A DNA stretch of 59,021 nt from NCBI GenBank assembly GCA_014191855.1, contig BJHF01000033.1:1-59021 (forward strand). The letters run 5' to 3'. The position numbers and the translations under genes were made by a program. Numbering within the stretch: the first letter of the stretch is position 1; the number at the start of each line of letters is the position of its first letter. Of this stretch, positions 15,086 through 25,209 are shown one piece after another. This stretch comes from Deltaproteobacteria bacterium (lineage in GTDB: Bacteria; Myxococcota_A; UBA796; SXON01). The notes below the pieces were generated by a model. That model was not told the origin of the DNA and did not search any database. It saw nothing but the letters and a program-made list of their open reading frames with translations.

Positions 15086-16354
15086 TTAGCGGGGACACGA
15101 AGCGCCCAGGAACTGCCGCACGAGCGCATAAACCGCCGGATGCACCTGCACCGCACCGTGGTGCACGCCGCCAACGTGGTGCGTGGTTACGATGGGCGGC
15201 GCATCCCGCGGCCCAGAAGCGCTCTCCACGCGCACCAACAGATCGCCGAGCGCCTGACTGACCGGGTGATTCGGGGACGAGGCCACGGTGCCAGAGATAA
15301 AACACCAGGAGATGTGCGCGGGAAGCTCGACGTCCAAGCGTTGATCCTGCGCGAACGCATCGGCGTCCCGACCGGCCCACTCCGCATCCTGCACATAGCC
15401 ATAGCGCAAATCCTTGATGCCCGCGCTGCGCCCGTTGATGAGCTGCCCAATGATCACCGTAGCCGGAAGATCCACGGCAGAGAACGCTGCACCTGCGAGA
15501 TTGCCGAATTTCTCAAGCGCCGCCCCTTGAAGCGGCGACCCGAGCATCACCACGCGCTGCACCCGCGTGACCCACGATTTTCCTTCCAGACCCGCAATGT
15601 GGCACGCGCTGCGCGCCACCAGGCCGCCCATGCTGTGCCCCAACAGAACAATCTCCTCCACCGCCACCGGCCAATTCGTGACCAGCGCCTCCAGCCGCGC
15701 GGACAATGAACGACCCGACTCGGACACGTGGCGCCCCGTGTTGTACCGCGCGAACACCGGTGTGTACCCAAGATCAGCTTGGAGCAAGGTTCCGAAGTTC
15801 GACGCCGGATCCCCGTGAAGCACCGCCGCATCGAGGCACCACGACCACTCCGTCGTGGCGAGCCCGTGTACCAAAACCACGATCCGCGGCCCCGCGTTGA
15901 CCGGCACCCCGCCACCATCGAGCTCGATCCAGGTGTCCAGCCCTCGCAGCGCCATCCCCAACCCAAGGCCGTTCTGGGTGTAGGCCAGGTGATCCCCCAC
16001 CACGCCATTCGCAGCCCCCACCGCCGCGTCCGCAAACCACGCAGGCGTGTTCATCACGTCGGACCGGAGCGGGAGCGGCGCTTCCCGGCCGGTTCCGGTC
16101 GGCGCGAACACATCGAGCCCCACGTCCGTTGCCTGCTCGACGAGGTGATTCACCCCCTTCACGGTGCCGAGGATGGCGGCGGTGAAGGCCCGGCGCACGC
16201 CGTCCGCCCGCCGAGCCGGTGCCGCCAACGGTCCCGAGCGCTCGAGAACCCGCATCACGGCCCGCGCGGTCGAGTCGTGACCCGCCTCCACCAGATCCAC
16301 CGTGCGATCCACCGCGTTGTGCACCAGAGACTTCACGCCACGAACACGCCGCAT
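15086..16354 (-). CDS. Alpha/beta hydrolase (PGAP1/lipase-like)
   Basis: 422 residues from ATG 16354. The first 120 or so are helical and of unknown role. The hydrolase core has IVVLVHGLATTEWSW (oxyanion loop), nucleophile elbow LLGHSMGGLVARS and a VVMLGSPLQGAAL block. Late HHVGGVHHGAVQVHP provides candidate catalytic His residues. No signal peptide is obvious, so it is probably cytoplasmic or membrane-associated. It diverges from the SNF2 gene with a 71-bp gap. The in-frame ATG at 16426 would overlap the SNF2 start and is less likely. Confidence 0.78.
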   Translation of the reverse strand: MRRVRGVKSLVHNAVDRTVDLVEAGHDSTARAVMRVLERSGPLAAPARRADGVRRAFTAAILGTVKGVNHLVEQATDVGLDVFAPTGTGREAPLPLRSDVMNTPAWFADAAVGAANGVVGDHLAYTQNGLGLGMALRGLDTWIELDGGGVPVNAGPRIVVLVHGLATTEWSWCLDAAVLHGDPASNFGTLLQADLGYTPVFARYNTGRHVSESGRSLSARLEALVTNWPVAVEEIVLLGHSMGGLVARSACHIAGLEGKSWVTRVQRVVMLGSPLQGAALEKFGNLAGAAFSAVDLPATVIIGQLINGRSAGIKDLRYGYVQDAEWAGRDADAFAQDQRLDVELPAHISWCFISGTVASSPNHPVSQALGDLLVRVESASGPRDAPPIVTTHHVGGVHHGAVQVHPAVYALVRQFLGASCPR

Positions 16355-16425
16355 TGGGCGACTTATCGCGGCGCGGCCGGCCCGGCCCTTGCCGGCGCCC
16401 CCGCGCGCAGGTAGCCGCCCCAACA

Positions 16426-19400
16426 ATGCAGCTCTCCAGAAGCCTCGAACAGCAGCTCCCCTCGACCATCCTGCGCCTTCAGGCCTCCACCGTGCTGGCG
16501 GCGTGCCCGCTCACTCGCGCCGATATGCTACAGGCGAGCTCGATCATCGCCAGCTATCGCGTATCGACCGTGTCCTCGCTGTTTGGCTCCTCCCTGCTCT
16601 GGGCGGCGCTCTCGGCGCGGGCGCCGGTCGCCGCGGCCGCAATGAGGAAATGGCTGGAGGGGTACGCGGTTTCGGCCGTTGTCGCGGCCGCGAAGTCCGT
16701 CTACCCCGGCATGCCGGCCAACACGCTGGACGCTTGGGCGGCGAAGCACAACGTGGTGGACCTCCTCTCGTTGCCGGTGGGGCGGGTGCCCGCGCTCCGC
16801 TCCGAAAACTGGGTGGTGTACGGCGGCTCGGGGCAAGACGTACGCACGGTGCTCACGTCGAAGGTGGCGACCCGCGACTACATCTGGGACCGTACGCCCC
16901 CCCGCGCCGTGTCGCAGGCGGTGGCCGAGTGGTTGATTCAGTACGCAGCGCTCCCGAAGCCGCCCGTGGAAACGCGCCCCGCCGCGCATGCAGCGCTCGC
17001 GCCGCTGGCCGCCCGGCTGGACCGCTGGCTGAAGGAGCGCGGCGACTTGCCCATCGCAACCCCTCCCGAGATCTCGCTCAGGCTCCCCGATCCCGACCCG
17101 ATCGCCTACCTCAACCCCCACGGCAGCCTCGCGTGCCAAGAAGCCTCCGGTGCCTTCCGCGCGAACGCCGAGGGTACATCCGCCGAACCCCCGATCGCGT
17201 GCGGTTGCGCGAACCCGCCGCCCACGTGCCGCCCGCGCCAACACGCCGCGCGCTGGCTGCGAGCGCGCCTCTCCGACCCCGGCCTCCCCGACATCCAAGG
17301 CCTCGCGGCCAAGGTGGAGGCGCCGGCCTGGAGCCGCACGCTCTCGATGTTGTCCACTGTTGCCGTTCCCGACGAAAAGGTGGAGCTGGGCTGGGCGATA
17401 GTCCTCGATACCGGCCTCGAGATTCGCCCGCTCACGGTGAAGCACACCAAGAAGGGTCTGGTCAAGACCGCCTTTCTGGCCAAGGCGGAGCTTCCAAATT
17501 GGAACGCGGATCGCAGCGGCGTACCGGGCGACGAGCTGCTGATCGACCTCGCCCCGACGCTGCTCGGCACCGCGAGGCGCAACGACCACTTGATGCTGGC
17601 CCTTCGCGCGTTGATCGGCCACCCTCGCCTGTTCTGGGCCGAGTCCCGCTCCCCCTGCCACGTGGTGACCGGCCGAGTAACGCCGCACCTCGTGCCGGAC
17701 ACCAAGGGGGTGCGCGTTGAGCTGCGCTTACCTTCCGGCCCGATCGCGCCGCAGCTCCTCGCACAGAACCTCTCCGCCTTCTCCGTGAACGGGCGCTTTC
17801 CGCTGGAAACGCCAAACGGCATCACGCTGGTGGAGGTCGGCCCTGCGGTTTTGCGCCTGATCGAAGTGCTGCGATACCGGGGCGACAGCTTCGCCGCGGA
17901 GGCGATCCCCGAGCTGCTCAAGGTGTTCGGCGAGCGAGGGTTGCCGCTGGCCGTTCACGCCGATCTTCCGGTTCACCGCGTGAATGGTGAGGTTCGCCCG
18001 GTGCTCCGGCTGGAAGCCTCGGGCGCCCATCTCCTCGGCGTAGACTTGCGTGTGCGCCCCCACCCCGGCCTCGCCGCGCTACGCCCAGGCGAAGGCGTCG
18101 CGAGCCTGATTGGAAAGAGCGGAGACGAAACCGTTGTCGTCGATCGCCGACTCGACGAAGAACGTTCCGCGGCCACCAAGCTGGTGGAGTCGGTGGGGCT
18201 GGAGCCGAACCCGGAGTGGTTCTGGGGCATCGACGACCCGGAGGTGGCGATGCGCCTGGTCAGCACGCTGCAGGACGGCAAAGGCGCGACAGTGGAGTGG
18301 TCCTCTCGAAAGCCCACGATCCGGACCGCCCAGGCCTCGAAGCTCTCGATGCAGATCGGCAACGGGAGCGACTGGTTTGGGGTCGCCGGCGGGCTGGACG
18401 TGGGCACGGCGGTGGTGCCGCTCCACGAGCTGCTCGCGGCGATGCGCGGCGGGCGAACTTGGGTTCGCGCGGAGGGCGACTTGTGGGTGCGCATCGAGGA
18501 TCGTCTGCGAGAGCGCCTGGGCGCCTTGGCCGACGCGACCGACGACAAGGGGCGAATCGCGAAGATCCACGGCGGCGTGGTGGAGGCGCTCTCGGAGGAA
18601 GGGGTGGTGGTGGAGGCCCCGCCAGCCTGGATGGGGGCCATGGAGCGGATGCGCGAAGCCGCGACGTTGAAGCCCAAGCTGCCGAAAACCCTGAAAGCCG
18701 AATTGCGCCCTTACCAGCTCGATGGGTTCAAGTGGCTCACGCGCCTGTTGCATTGGGCGGGCGGCGCGGTGCTCGCCGATGACATGGGCCTGGGGAAAAC
18801 GGTGCAGGCCCTGGCGGTGCTGCTGGATCGTGCCGCTGGCGGCCCCCAATTGGTCGTGGCGCCGATGTCGGTCGGCTTCAATTGGCTGCGCGAAGCCGAA
18901 CGATTTGCGCCGAGCCTCCGCCTTCACCTGCACCACGGCGGGGAGCGGGCGGGGGACCTCGGTCACCTCTTGGCGGGGGACCTCGTGGTGACCACCTGGG
19001 ACATCCTCGCTCGCGACGCGGCGCTGTTGGCCCCGACCTGGCACACGGTGGTGTTCGACGAAGCGCAAGCGATGAAGAACGCCGAGACGCTGCGGGCGCG
19101 CGCCGCTTCCCAACTCAAGGCGACCGCGCGGATCGCGCTTTCCGGAACGCCGATCGAAAACCGACTCGCGGAGCTGTGGAGCCTCCTCAACGTGGTTGCG
19201 CCGGGCCTGCTCGGATCGGCGAGCAGCTTCCGCGGCCGCTACGCCGTGCCCATCGAACGAGAGGGAAATCAGGAGCGGCGGCAGGCGCTGGCGGCGATGG
19301 TGCGGCCGTTCCTCCTGCGGCGCATCAAGCGGGAGGTGGCCAAGGAGCTGCCCGACCGGTCGGAGGTGCGCGTGGACGTGGAGCTCGGCCCCGAGGAGCG

Positions 19401-20124
19401 GCGCCTCTACGAACGCGTGCGGAGCGCCGCCGTCGCCGCGCTCACGACAGACCAGGGGCCCAAGGAGCAGCTCCGGTTCCGGGTGCTCACCGCGCTCACG
19501 CGGCTGCGCCAGATCGCCTGCGCCGCGGAGCTCGCGGACGACAGCGCGCCCGCCGGTTCGGCCAAGCTCGATCGGCTCATGGAGCTTCTCACCGAGCTGC
19601 GCGAACAGGGGCGGAAGGTGCTGGTCTTCTCGCAGTTTGCGGAGCTGCTCAAGCGCGTGGCGCCGCGCCTTGACGCGGCGGGATTCAGCTACTGCCACCT
19701 CGACGGCGGCACGCCGGCCAAGGAACGGCGAACCCTCGTTGATCGGTTCCAGGCCGGCGAGACGGACGTGTTTCTGCTCTCTCTCAAGGCCGGCGGCATC
19801 GGGCTGAACCTCACCGCGGCGTCGGACGTCATCCTGCTTGATCCGTGGTGGAACCCGGCAGTGGAAGATCAAGCCGCGGACCGGGCGCATCGCATCGGAC
19901 AGACGGAGGCGGTGACGATCTACCGGCTGGTCACCCGCCAAACTGTCGAGGAAGCGATCCTGGCGATGCACGAGACCAAACGCGACCTCGCCGGCGCGAT
20001 CCTGTCGGGCACGGGCGACTCGGGCGCGCTCTCGATCGAGGAGCTGCTGGCGCTCCTCGCCGGAGGGGCCGCGGCCGACAAACCAGCGGTGGCGGCACCG
20101 ACAAAGAAAGCGAAGAAACCCTAG
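16426..20124 (+). CDS. SNF2/RapA-family helicase-like ATPase
   Basis: 1232 residues. The C-terminal 550 form a complete SNF2 motor: LRPYQLDGFKWL (Q-motif region), Walker A DDMGLGKT (about 784-791), VVFDEAQAMKN (a DEAQ box, about 876), ALSGTPIENRLAELWSLLN, VLVFSQFAEL, and motifs V/VI in SLKAGGIGLNLT and DRAHRIGQT. These proteins translocate on double-stranded DNA to remodel nucleoprotein complexes. The N-terminal 650 residues are not recognised; they include a cysteine cluster (CGCANPPPTC, about 263-272). It ends with a Lys/Ala tail. ATG 16426 was chosen because upstream in-frame codons overlap the divergent gene. The role in the cell is not evident from the context. Confidence 0.88.
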   Translation: MQLSRSLEQQLPSTILRLQASTVLAACPLTRADMLQASSIIASYRVSTVSSLFGSSLLWAALSARAPVAAAAMRKWLEGYAVSAVVAAAKSVYPGMPANTLDAWAAKHNVVDLLSLPVGRVPALRSENWVVYGGSGQDVRTVLTSKVATRDYIWDRTPPRAVSQAVAEWLIQYAALPKPPVETRPAAHAALAPLAARLDRWLKERGDLPIATPPEISLRLPDPDPIAYLNPHGSLACQEASGAFRANAEGTSAEPPIACGCANPPPTCRPRQHAARWLRARLSDPGLPDIQGLAAKVEAPAWSRTLSMLSTVAVPDEKVELGWAIVLDTGLEIRPLTVKHTKKGLVKTAFLAKAELPNWNADRSGVPGDELLIDLAPTLLGTARRNDHLMLALRALIGHPRLFWAESRSPCHVVTGRVTPHLVPDTKGVRVELRLPSGPIAPQLLAQNLSAFSVNGRFPLETPNGITLVEVGPAVLRLIEVLRYRGDSFAAEAIPELLKVFGERGLPLAVHADLPVHRVNGEVRPVLRLEASGAHLLGVDLRVRPHPGLAALRPGEGVASLIGKSGDETVVVDRRLDEERSAATKLVESVGLEPNPEWFWGIDDPEVAMRLVSTLQDGKGATVEWSSRKPTIRTAQASKLSMQIGNGSDWFGVAGGLDVGTAVVPLHELLAAMRGGRTWVRAEGDLWVRIEDRLRERLGALADATDDKGRIAKIHGGVVEALSEEGVVVEAPPAWMGAMERMREAATLKPKLPKTLKAELRPYQLDGFKWLTRLLHWAGGAVLADDMGLGKTVQALAVLLDRAAGGPQLVVAPMSVGFNWLREAERFAPSLRLHLHHGGERAGDLGHLLAGDLVVTTWDILARDAALLAPTWHTVVFDEAQAMKNAETLRARAASQLKATARIALSGTPIENRLAELWSLLNVVAPGLLGSASSFRGRYAVPIEREGNQERRQALAAMVRPFLLRRIKREVAKELPDRSEVRVDVELGPEERRLYERVRSAAVAALTTDQGPKEQLRFRVLTALTRLRQIACAAELADDSAPAGSAKLDRLMELLTELREQGRKVLVFSQFAELLKRVAPRLDAAGFSYCHLDGGTPAKERRTLVDRFQAGETDVFLLSLKAGGIGLNLTAASDVILLDPWWNPAVEDQAADRAHRIGQTEAVTIYRLVTRQTVEEAILAMHETKRDLAGAILSGTGDSGALSIEELLALLAGGAAADKPAVAAPTKKAKKP

Positions 20125-20208
20125 GTTGTTACGGCGCGATGCGCATCCTGGCCACTCGAAAGCCACGCGAACAGGCCTCGCGCATCGCCCGGAAGTTACC
20201 TTCACCCC

Positions 20209-21969
20209 ATGGCGTACGACCTCAAGATCGTTGGTGGCACCGTTGTGGACGGCTCGGGCAGCCTCCCCTTTCGAGCCGATATTGGGATAAAGGACGGCCG
20301 AATCGTGGAGATCGGCGCCCTTGCTGCCGCCGCAGCTACGACGACCGTGAGCGCCGAGGGGGCGCTCGTCACCCCCGGATTCGTGGACATCCACGGGCAT
20401 TACGACGGCCAGGTTTCGTGGGACGTGAACCTCGCGCCGTCGTCACAACACGGCGTTACCACGGCGGTGATGGGCTCGTGCGGGGTGGGCTTCGCGCCCT
20501 GCCGCGCCGCGGATCGCGCCACCCTCATTTCCCTGATGGAAGGCGTGGAGGACATCCCAGGCAGCGCGTTGGCCGAGGGCATCCGCTGGCGCTGGGAGCG
20601 CTTCGGGGAGTACCTTGATGCGCTCGATTCCCAGCCGCACACCATCGACTTTGCGTGTCAGGTCCCCCACGATGCGCTCCGGGTATGGGCGATGGGCGCC
20701 CGAGCGGTTGCCAACGAAGCCGCGACGGCCGACGACCTGGTGGCGATGAAGACCGAGCTGCGCGCGGCGCTGGAGGCTGGCGCCGTGGGCTTCTCTACCG
20801 GGCGCACCGACAACCACCGATCGGCGTCCGGCGCCGCAACCCCCGCCTCGGAGGCGAACAGCGCGGAGCTGGTGGCGTTGGCGAGCGCGTTCTCGGGGCT
20901 CCCCTACGGCGTGCTGCAAGCGGTCTCCGATTTTGACATGACCGTGGGGCCGGAGAATTTCGACCGCGAGTTCGACGTGCTGGAGGCCATGGCGCGCGCC
21001 GCCGGCCCCCATCCAACCTCGATCTCCCTGATGCAACGGGACGCGGAGCCCGATCAATGGCAGCGCATCCTCGCCCGCGCGGAGTCGGCGAATGCCAGCG
21101 GGGTGCCGATCCGGGTGCAAGTGGCCCCGCGCGGCATCGGCGTGCTCCTTGGATTGCCCTGCACGTTTCATCCCTTCATCGGAAAACCCAGCTACCAGGC
21201 GATCGCGGGCCTGCCGCTCGCCGAGCGGGTACGCGCGATGCGCGATCCGGCCGTGCGCGCACGCATCGTGTCCGAAGCCAGCCGCGCCGTCGCGGGCGAC
21301 GGCAGCGCCATCCCCCCGCTGGTGGACCGGTTGTTGGCCGCGATCGACCAGATCTCCTTCCGGATGTTCCGCCTGGGCGAGGAGCCCGACTACGAGCCTC
21401 CCCTCTCTGCGTCCATCGGCGCGCGGGCCCGTGGCATGGGTATTCCCGCAGCGGAGGCGCTCTACGACGCACTGCTCGAAGGCGAAGGCCAGGAGCTGAT
21501 CTATTTTCCGATCTTCAACTACCTCGGCTTCAACCTCGATGCCGTAGGTGCCATGATGGATCACCCGTTGGCGCTCCCTGGCTTGTCGGATGGTGGCGCT
21601 CACGTCGGCACCATCTGCGATGCGAGCTTTCCCACGTTCTACCTTACGCACTGGGCCCGGGACCGCGCGGCCGGCCGGTGGCCGATCGAACGCGCCGTGA
21701 AATTCCTCACGGCAGCGCCTGCCCGGTTCATGGGCTTCCGGGATCGGGGCACGCTCGCGCCCGGAATGAAAGCCGATCTCAACGTCATCGACCACGCGGC
21801 CCTTCGACTGTGCCGTCCGAGGCTGGTTTCCGACCTGCCCGCGGGCGGCCAACGCCTCCTTCAAGCCGCCGTTGGGTACCGCGCCACCGTCGTGAGCGGG
21901 ATTGTAGTTGCGGAGAACGGTGAATTCACGGGACTGAACCCGGGCCGCCTGGTGCGGGGCGGCCGCTGA
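20209..21969 (+). CDS. Amidohydrolase, N-acyl-D-amino-acid deacylase family
   Basis: 586 residues of the amidohydrolase superfamily. The metal-site strand is [18 protein letters not shown] (His62, His64), the form typical of D-aminoacylase-like proteins. [14 protein letters not shown] gives the late Asp/His block, and the C-terminal strand NVIDHAAL rebuilds the small beta-sandwich with the N-terminus. Such enzymes deacylate N-acyl-D-amino acids, though many family members act on other amides. TACCTT (20197-20202) ends 6 nt before the ATG and there is no Shine-Dalgarno, so the message may be leaderless. The TauE-like gene starts 11 bp after the stop. Confidence 0.85.
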   Translation: MAYDLKIVGGTVVDGSGSLPFRADIGIKDGRIVEIGALAAAAATTTVSAEGALVTPGFVDIHGHYDGQVSWDVNLAPSSQHGVTTAVMGSCGVGFAPCRAADRATLISLMEGVEDIPGSALAEGIRWRWERFGEYLDALDSQPHTIDFACQVPHDALRVWAMGARAVANEAATADDLVAMKTELRAALEAGAVGFSTGRTDNHRSASGAATPASEANSAELVALASAFSGLPYGVLQAVSDFDMTVGPENFDREFDVLEAMARAAGPHPTSISLMQRDAEPDQWQRILARAESANASGVPIRVQVAPRGIGVLLGLPCTFHPFIGKPSYQAIAGLPLAERVRAMRDPAVRARIVSEASRAVAGDGSAIPPLVDRLLAAIDQISFRMFRLGEEPDYEPPLSASIGARARGMGIPAAEALYDALLEGEGQELIYFPIFNYLGFNLDAVGAMMDHPLALPGLSDGGAHVGTICDASFPTFYLTHWARDRAAGRWPIERAVKFLTAAPARFMGFRDRGTLAPGMKADLNVIDHAALRLCRPRLVSDLPAGGQRLLQAAVGYRATVVSGIVVAENGEFTGLNPGRLVRGGR

Positions 21970-21980
21970 CCACGGCATTT

Positions 21981-22706
21981 TTGTTCTTCGTCATTGTCCT
22001 GGTGGCCCTCGTCGTGGAGGCCGCCGCTGGCTTTGGGGCCACCGTCGTAACGGTCACCTTCGCCGCGCAGCTCCTGCCCGTGGACGACGTGCTGGCGGCG
22101 TTTCTGCCGGTGAACCTCCTCCTCTCGGCGTGGATGGTGGTGCGGTACCGTTCCCTGGTCGACCACGAACGCCTGTTCCGGCGCGTGTTGCCGCTGATGG
22201 GGGCCGGGATGGCGGTGGGCATCCTGCTGTCTGCCCAGCTCGGCGCGCTTTGGCTCAAGGCGCTCTTTGCGTTGTTTGTCGTGATCCTGTCCAGCCTCGA
22301 GCTGCGGCGGCGGGACACCGAGGTTCAGCTATCCACCGCCGCCGGAACCGCGGCCATGCTCGGCGCCGGCGCGATCCACGGCCTGTTCGCGTGCGGCGGC
22401 CCCCTGCTCGTATGGGTGCTCGGGCGCGAAATGCCCGAAAAGGGCCGCTTCCGCGCCACGCTCGCGACGGTTTGGTTGATCCTGGGCCTGGCTCTGCTCG
22501 TACGCTACCGACTCGCCGGCACGCTCACCTTGGACTCCTTGCGAACCTCGCTCTGGCTGCTCCCCGCGCTCGGGCTCGGACTGTGGCTGGGCGAGCGGGT
22601 GCACCATCGCATTCCCGAGGCCGCCTTTCGCCGATGGATCTACCGGCTGCTGCTGTTTGCGGGGGCCTCCCTGCTCGCCCGAACGATCACTGCTTTTTGG
22701 GCTTGA
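21981..22706 (+). CDS. TauE/SafE-family membrane permease
   Basis: 241 residues, strongly hydrophobic, with about eight predicted membrane segments in two repeats. AAAGFGATVVTVTF (N-terminal repeat) and GAIHGLFACGGPLLVWVLG (second repeat) are the TauE/SafE signature glycine-rich turns. The family exports sulfite, sulfoacetate or other organic anions. The start is TTG at 21981, 11 bp after the amidohydrolase stop; no ATG is available upstream, so start confidence is moderate. The 3' end overlaps the convergent AIM24 gene by 20 bp. Pairing with the amidohydrolase suggests it may export a product of that enzyme. Confidence 0.83.
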   Translation: MFFVIVLVALVVEAAAGFGATVVTVTFAAQLLPVDDVLAAFLPVNLLLSAWMVVRYRSLVDHERLFRRVLPLMGAGMAVGILLSAQLGALWLKALFALFVVILSSLELRRRDTEVQLSTAAGTAAMLGAGAIHGLFACGGPLLVWVLGREMPEKGRFRATLATVWLILGLALLVRYRLAGTLTLDSLRTSLWLLPALGLGLWLGERVHHRIPEAAFRRWIYRLLLFAGASLLARTITAFWA

Positions 22707-23361
22707 CCCTACGGAATGGATGCAAGAACGCTGCGAGCGCCGGGCCGCTGCGGGTTTGCAACCAGAGCCGGCCTGTGCCGCTGAACTGACACACGAGCCC
22801 CTCCTTGGAGAGGAAGAGGCTCTTCATCCCGCCGATCGAGCGCACCTGAAATGAGAGTGTGTCTTCAAACGCGACGATGTGGGAGGTGTCGACCGTGTAG
22901 GCGCCCGTGACATCCACTGCGTGGATCGCGCCGTAGGTTGCCATCCACAAGTCCCCCTGGCCGTGGCACCGGAGCATGAACAGGCCTTCGCCGCCGAAGA
23001 ACGTCTTCGCGCCGCCCCACTTGGTATCCACCGTAACGCCAGGCGTGCACGCACAGAAGGAGCCGCTCTGCACCATGACCGTGCGGCCATTCATCGGCAC
23101 GTGCTCCATGTCCCCCGGGGCCGAAGGCGCCAGATCGAGGCGTTGCCCATCGGCAGTGGCGGTGTAGGTGTTCAGGAACAACGACTCCCCGCCGAGCGCC
23201 CGCTTGGCCGCGCCGAGGATGCCGCCCTGCATGTTGGTTTCGAGCTTGAGGCCGGGGGTCATCCCCATCATCGCCCCCGACTCGGTAACGACTTGCTCGC
23301 CGGTGTTGAGCACCACGTGAAGCGAGGTATAATCTGGCTTGTTCCGGAGTTCGAATTGCAT
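22687..23361 (-). CDS. AIM24-family protein (TIGR00266-like), third of three
   Basis: 224 residues of the AIM24 fold, a double beta-sandwich. Motifs: VVTESGAMMGMTP (family signature region), GGESLFLNTY, VDTKWGGAKTFFGGEGLFML and VDTSHIVAFEDTL. It ends with a basic tail RRVKPKKQ. Bacterial function is poorly known. It lies 8 bp after the second AIM24 gene and is the last gene of the run; its 3' end overlaps the convergent permease gene by 20 bp. Confidence 0.85.
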   Translation of the reverse strand: MQFELRNKPDYTSLHVVLNTGEQVVTESGAMMGMTPGLKLETNMQGGILGAAKRALGGESLFLNTYTATADGQRLDLAPSAPGDMEHVPMNGRTVMVQSGSFCACTPGVTVDTKWGGAKTFFGGEGLFMLRCHGQGDLWMATYGAIHAVDVTGAYTVDTSHIVAFEDTLSFQVRSIGGMKSLFLSKEGLVCQFSGTGRLWLQTRSGPALAAFLHPFRRVKPKKQ

Positions 23362-23369
23362 CGCGGCTC

Positions 23370-24062
23370 CTAGTTCTCACGCATGGGGAGCTTGGGGCCG
23401 AGGGCCTTTCCGAACTCCTGGGGGTTTCGGGTTTGAATCCAGAGCCGGCCGGTTCCCGTGAACCGACAGACGAGGCCCTCCCCGCCGAAGATAAACGACT
23501 TCCAGCCTCCGCCAAAGCGGTTCACCGTGAAGTTGAGGCCGCCTTCGAACGCGACGATGTGGCCGGTGTCCACGGTAAACTCCCCTTCCACGTCGATACA
23601 CTTTACGCCCCCGAAGGAGTTGAAGGCGATTGGCCCATGCCCCGTGGCCTTGAGCATCACGAGCCCCTCGCCCCCGAAGAAGGTACGAGCACCGCCCCAC
23701 TTCGTATCCACCGCGATCGAGTCCGAGGAGCACAGGAACGCGGTGGATTGCAGGTACAACACCCCTTGCGCGCCCAGCTCGTGCACCACGATATCGCCCA
23801 CATGAACCGGCGCGAAGGTTACCTGCCCCGGGGCGCTGGCGGTAAAGCGGTTCTGGAAGAACGACTCTCCGGCCACCACGCGCTTGAGGCCGGACAACAG
23901 GCCCCCAAGCAGGCCCTGCCCGGGCGCGGCCGCGCTCGTTTGCATCTGCACGTGACTGTCCATCGAAACCATCGCGCCGCCCTCGGCGATCACCGTTTCG
24001 TTTGGTTCAAGGTGCACGATCGCCAGCGCGTAGGCGGGGCGATGCTGAATGTCGAAGCGCAT
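23370..24062 (-). CDS. AIM24-family protein (TIGR00266-like), second of three
   Basis: 230 residues. The same architecture as its neighbours: VIAEGGAMVSMD, GGLLSGLKRVVAGESFFQN, VDTKWGGARTFFGGEGLVML, VDTGHIVAFEGGLNF and FGGEGLVCRFTGTGRLW. It is closer to the third copy (shared VDTKWGGA.TFFGGEGL block) than to the first (VDLIWGGFSMLFGGGG). The start ATG is 9 bp after the first copy's stop, so the three genes are certainly co-transcribed. Confidence 0.85.
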   Translation of the reverse strand: MRFDIQHRPAYALAIVHLEPNETVIAEGGAMVSMDSHVQMQTSAAAPGQGLLGGLLSGLKRVVAGESFFQNRFTASAPGQVTFAPVHVGDIVVHELGAQGVLYLQSTAFLCSSDSIAVDTKWGGARTFFGGEGLVMLKATGHGPIAFNSFGGVKCIDVEGEFTVDTGHIVAFEGGLNFTVNRFGGGWKSFIFGGEGLVCRFTGTGRLWIQTRNPQEFGKALGPKLPMREN

Positions 24063-24071
24063 CTTGGGCTC

Positions 24072-24770
24072 CTATGCCGGCAGGAGGGGAGATACCCAGC
24101 CGACGAGCGCGCTGAGGTTCCGCGTTTGCAGCCACACCTTGCCCTTGCCGGTGAATTCGAGGACCAACCCTTCGCCGGAGAGGAAGGTGGACTTCCAGCC
24201 ACCCACCCGCTTGAGGTTGTAGCGGAGCGCTCCCTCGAACGCGACGACATGTCCCGTGTCCACCACGTAAGCCCCATCGATCTCCACTTCTTCGATGGCG
24301 CCATAGGCGTTGATGAGCAGATCGCCGGTGCCGCGGCAGGCGAGGAAGAAGGCCCCTCCCCCGCCGAAGAGCATGGAGAAGCCGCCCCAGATCAGGTCCA
24401 CGGAGATGCCCCGGCTGGAGGCCAGGTACGAGGTGGCCTGCACGGTGATCTTGCGACCGTCCCCCATGGGAAATGCTCGCACGTCGCCCACCATCGCTGG
24501 CGCGAGCATCACCTGCTGCCCCGCCTTGGTGGCCCGGAATTCGTTGACGAACATCGTTTCGCCCGCGAGAAATTTGCGGGCGAGGCCAACAAACGCGGCC
24601 TGGATCAGGTCCATGAACCCGCCGCCGCCGGTGCCGTTGAAGGTGGTGTTCACGGCCATCCCCGTGGACATCGCGACCATCGATCCGCTCTCCGCGGAGA
24701 TCTGCTCGCCGACATCCAGGGTGATCACCGCCATCCCGAAGGAGGGCGTGGACTCGAGCTCGATCTTCAT
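24072..24770 (-). CDS. AIM24-family protein (TIGR00266-like), first of three
   Basis: 232 residues from ATG 24770 (MKIELESTPSFGMAVITL), where family homology begins; a longer in-frame start (24857) would run into vapC. Motifs: ISAESGSMVAMSTG, FLAGETMFVNEFRA, VDTGHVVAFEGALRY and FLSGEGLVLEFTGKGKVW. It lacks the KWGGA block of the other two copies, so the triplet has diverged. It starts 34 bp after the vapC stop on the same strand and may be transcribed from the TA promoter or one inside vapC. Confidence 0.84.
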   Translation of the reverse strand: MKIELESTPSFGMAVITLDVGEQISAESGSMVAMSTGMAVNTTFNGTGGGGFMDLIQAAFVGLARKFLAGETMFVNEFRATKAGQQVMLAPAMVGDVRAFPMGDGRKITVQATSYLASSRGISVDLIWGGFSMLFGGGGAFFLACRGTGDLLINAYGAIEEVEIDGAYVVDTGHVVAFEGALRYNLKRVGGWKSTFLSGEGLVLEFTGKGKVWLQTRNLSALVGWVSPLLPA

Positions 24771-24804
24771 GCGCGAAGCTCCGCGGGGGTGGGGAAACGC
24801 GAAG

Positions 24805-25209
24805 TTAACCGGTTGGGCGGCGCGGAGGCAGCAGTGGGACGTCATACTCGCGAACACGGGCGTCGGCAGTCGCCAGTCTCATTCCTTCGAGCTTCGCCTG
24901 CGCCACGAGCAGGCGATCGAACGGGTCGTCGTGATGACGCGGAAGCTCCGCCGCGAGGAGGGCATGGTCCTCGCCGATCATCACCAACTCAACGCGATTG
25001 AGCTCCCGGTGGCGAGCCAGGAGCGGCCCCGGGGGCTCCGCGAGCGGCAATCGACCGATCGCGTGCTTCACCGCCACCTCCCAGGTGCTCGCAACGCTCC
25101 AAAATAGCGAGACACCGGAAGCGCCAAGCGCGCTGCGAAGGGGGGCGGCCAGCCGTGCGTCGTCCGTGATCCACCCCAAGAAAATGTGCGTGTCGAGGAG
25201 AACCCTCAC
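24805..25209 (-). CDS. vapC: VapC-like PIN-domain ribonuclease toxin
   Basis: 134 residues. MRVLLDTHIFLGWITDD carries the first acidic residue. SVASTWEVAVKHAIGRL holds the conserved Glu, and RHHDDPFDRLLVAQAKLEG is the DPFDR signature shared with the 6878-7264 toxin. ATADARVREYDV gives the last acidic site. It is the same PIN subfamily as the first VapC but clearly diverged. Coupled to the antitoxin by a 4-bp overlap (25206-25209). Confidence 0.87.
   Translation of the reverse strand: MRVLLDTHIFLGWITDDARLAAPLRSALGASGVSLFWSVASTWEVAVKHAIGRLPLAEPPGPLLARHRELNRVELVMIGEDHALLAAELPRHHDDPFDRLLVAQAKLEGMRLATADARVREYDVPLLPPRRPTG

Noticed and set aside
15082..15709. Plus-strand frame of 780 codons (13367-15709) antisense to the ceramidase-like gene
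   Set aside because: Composition is Arg/His/Gly-biased with no fold signature, whereas the minus strand encodes a coherent lipoprotein with zinc motifs.
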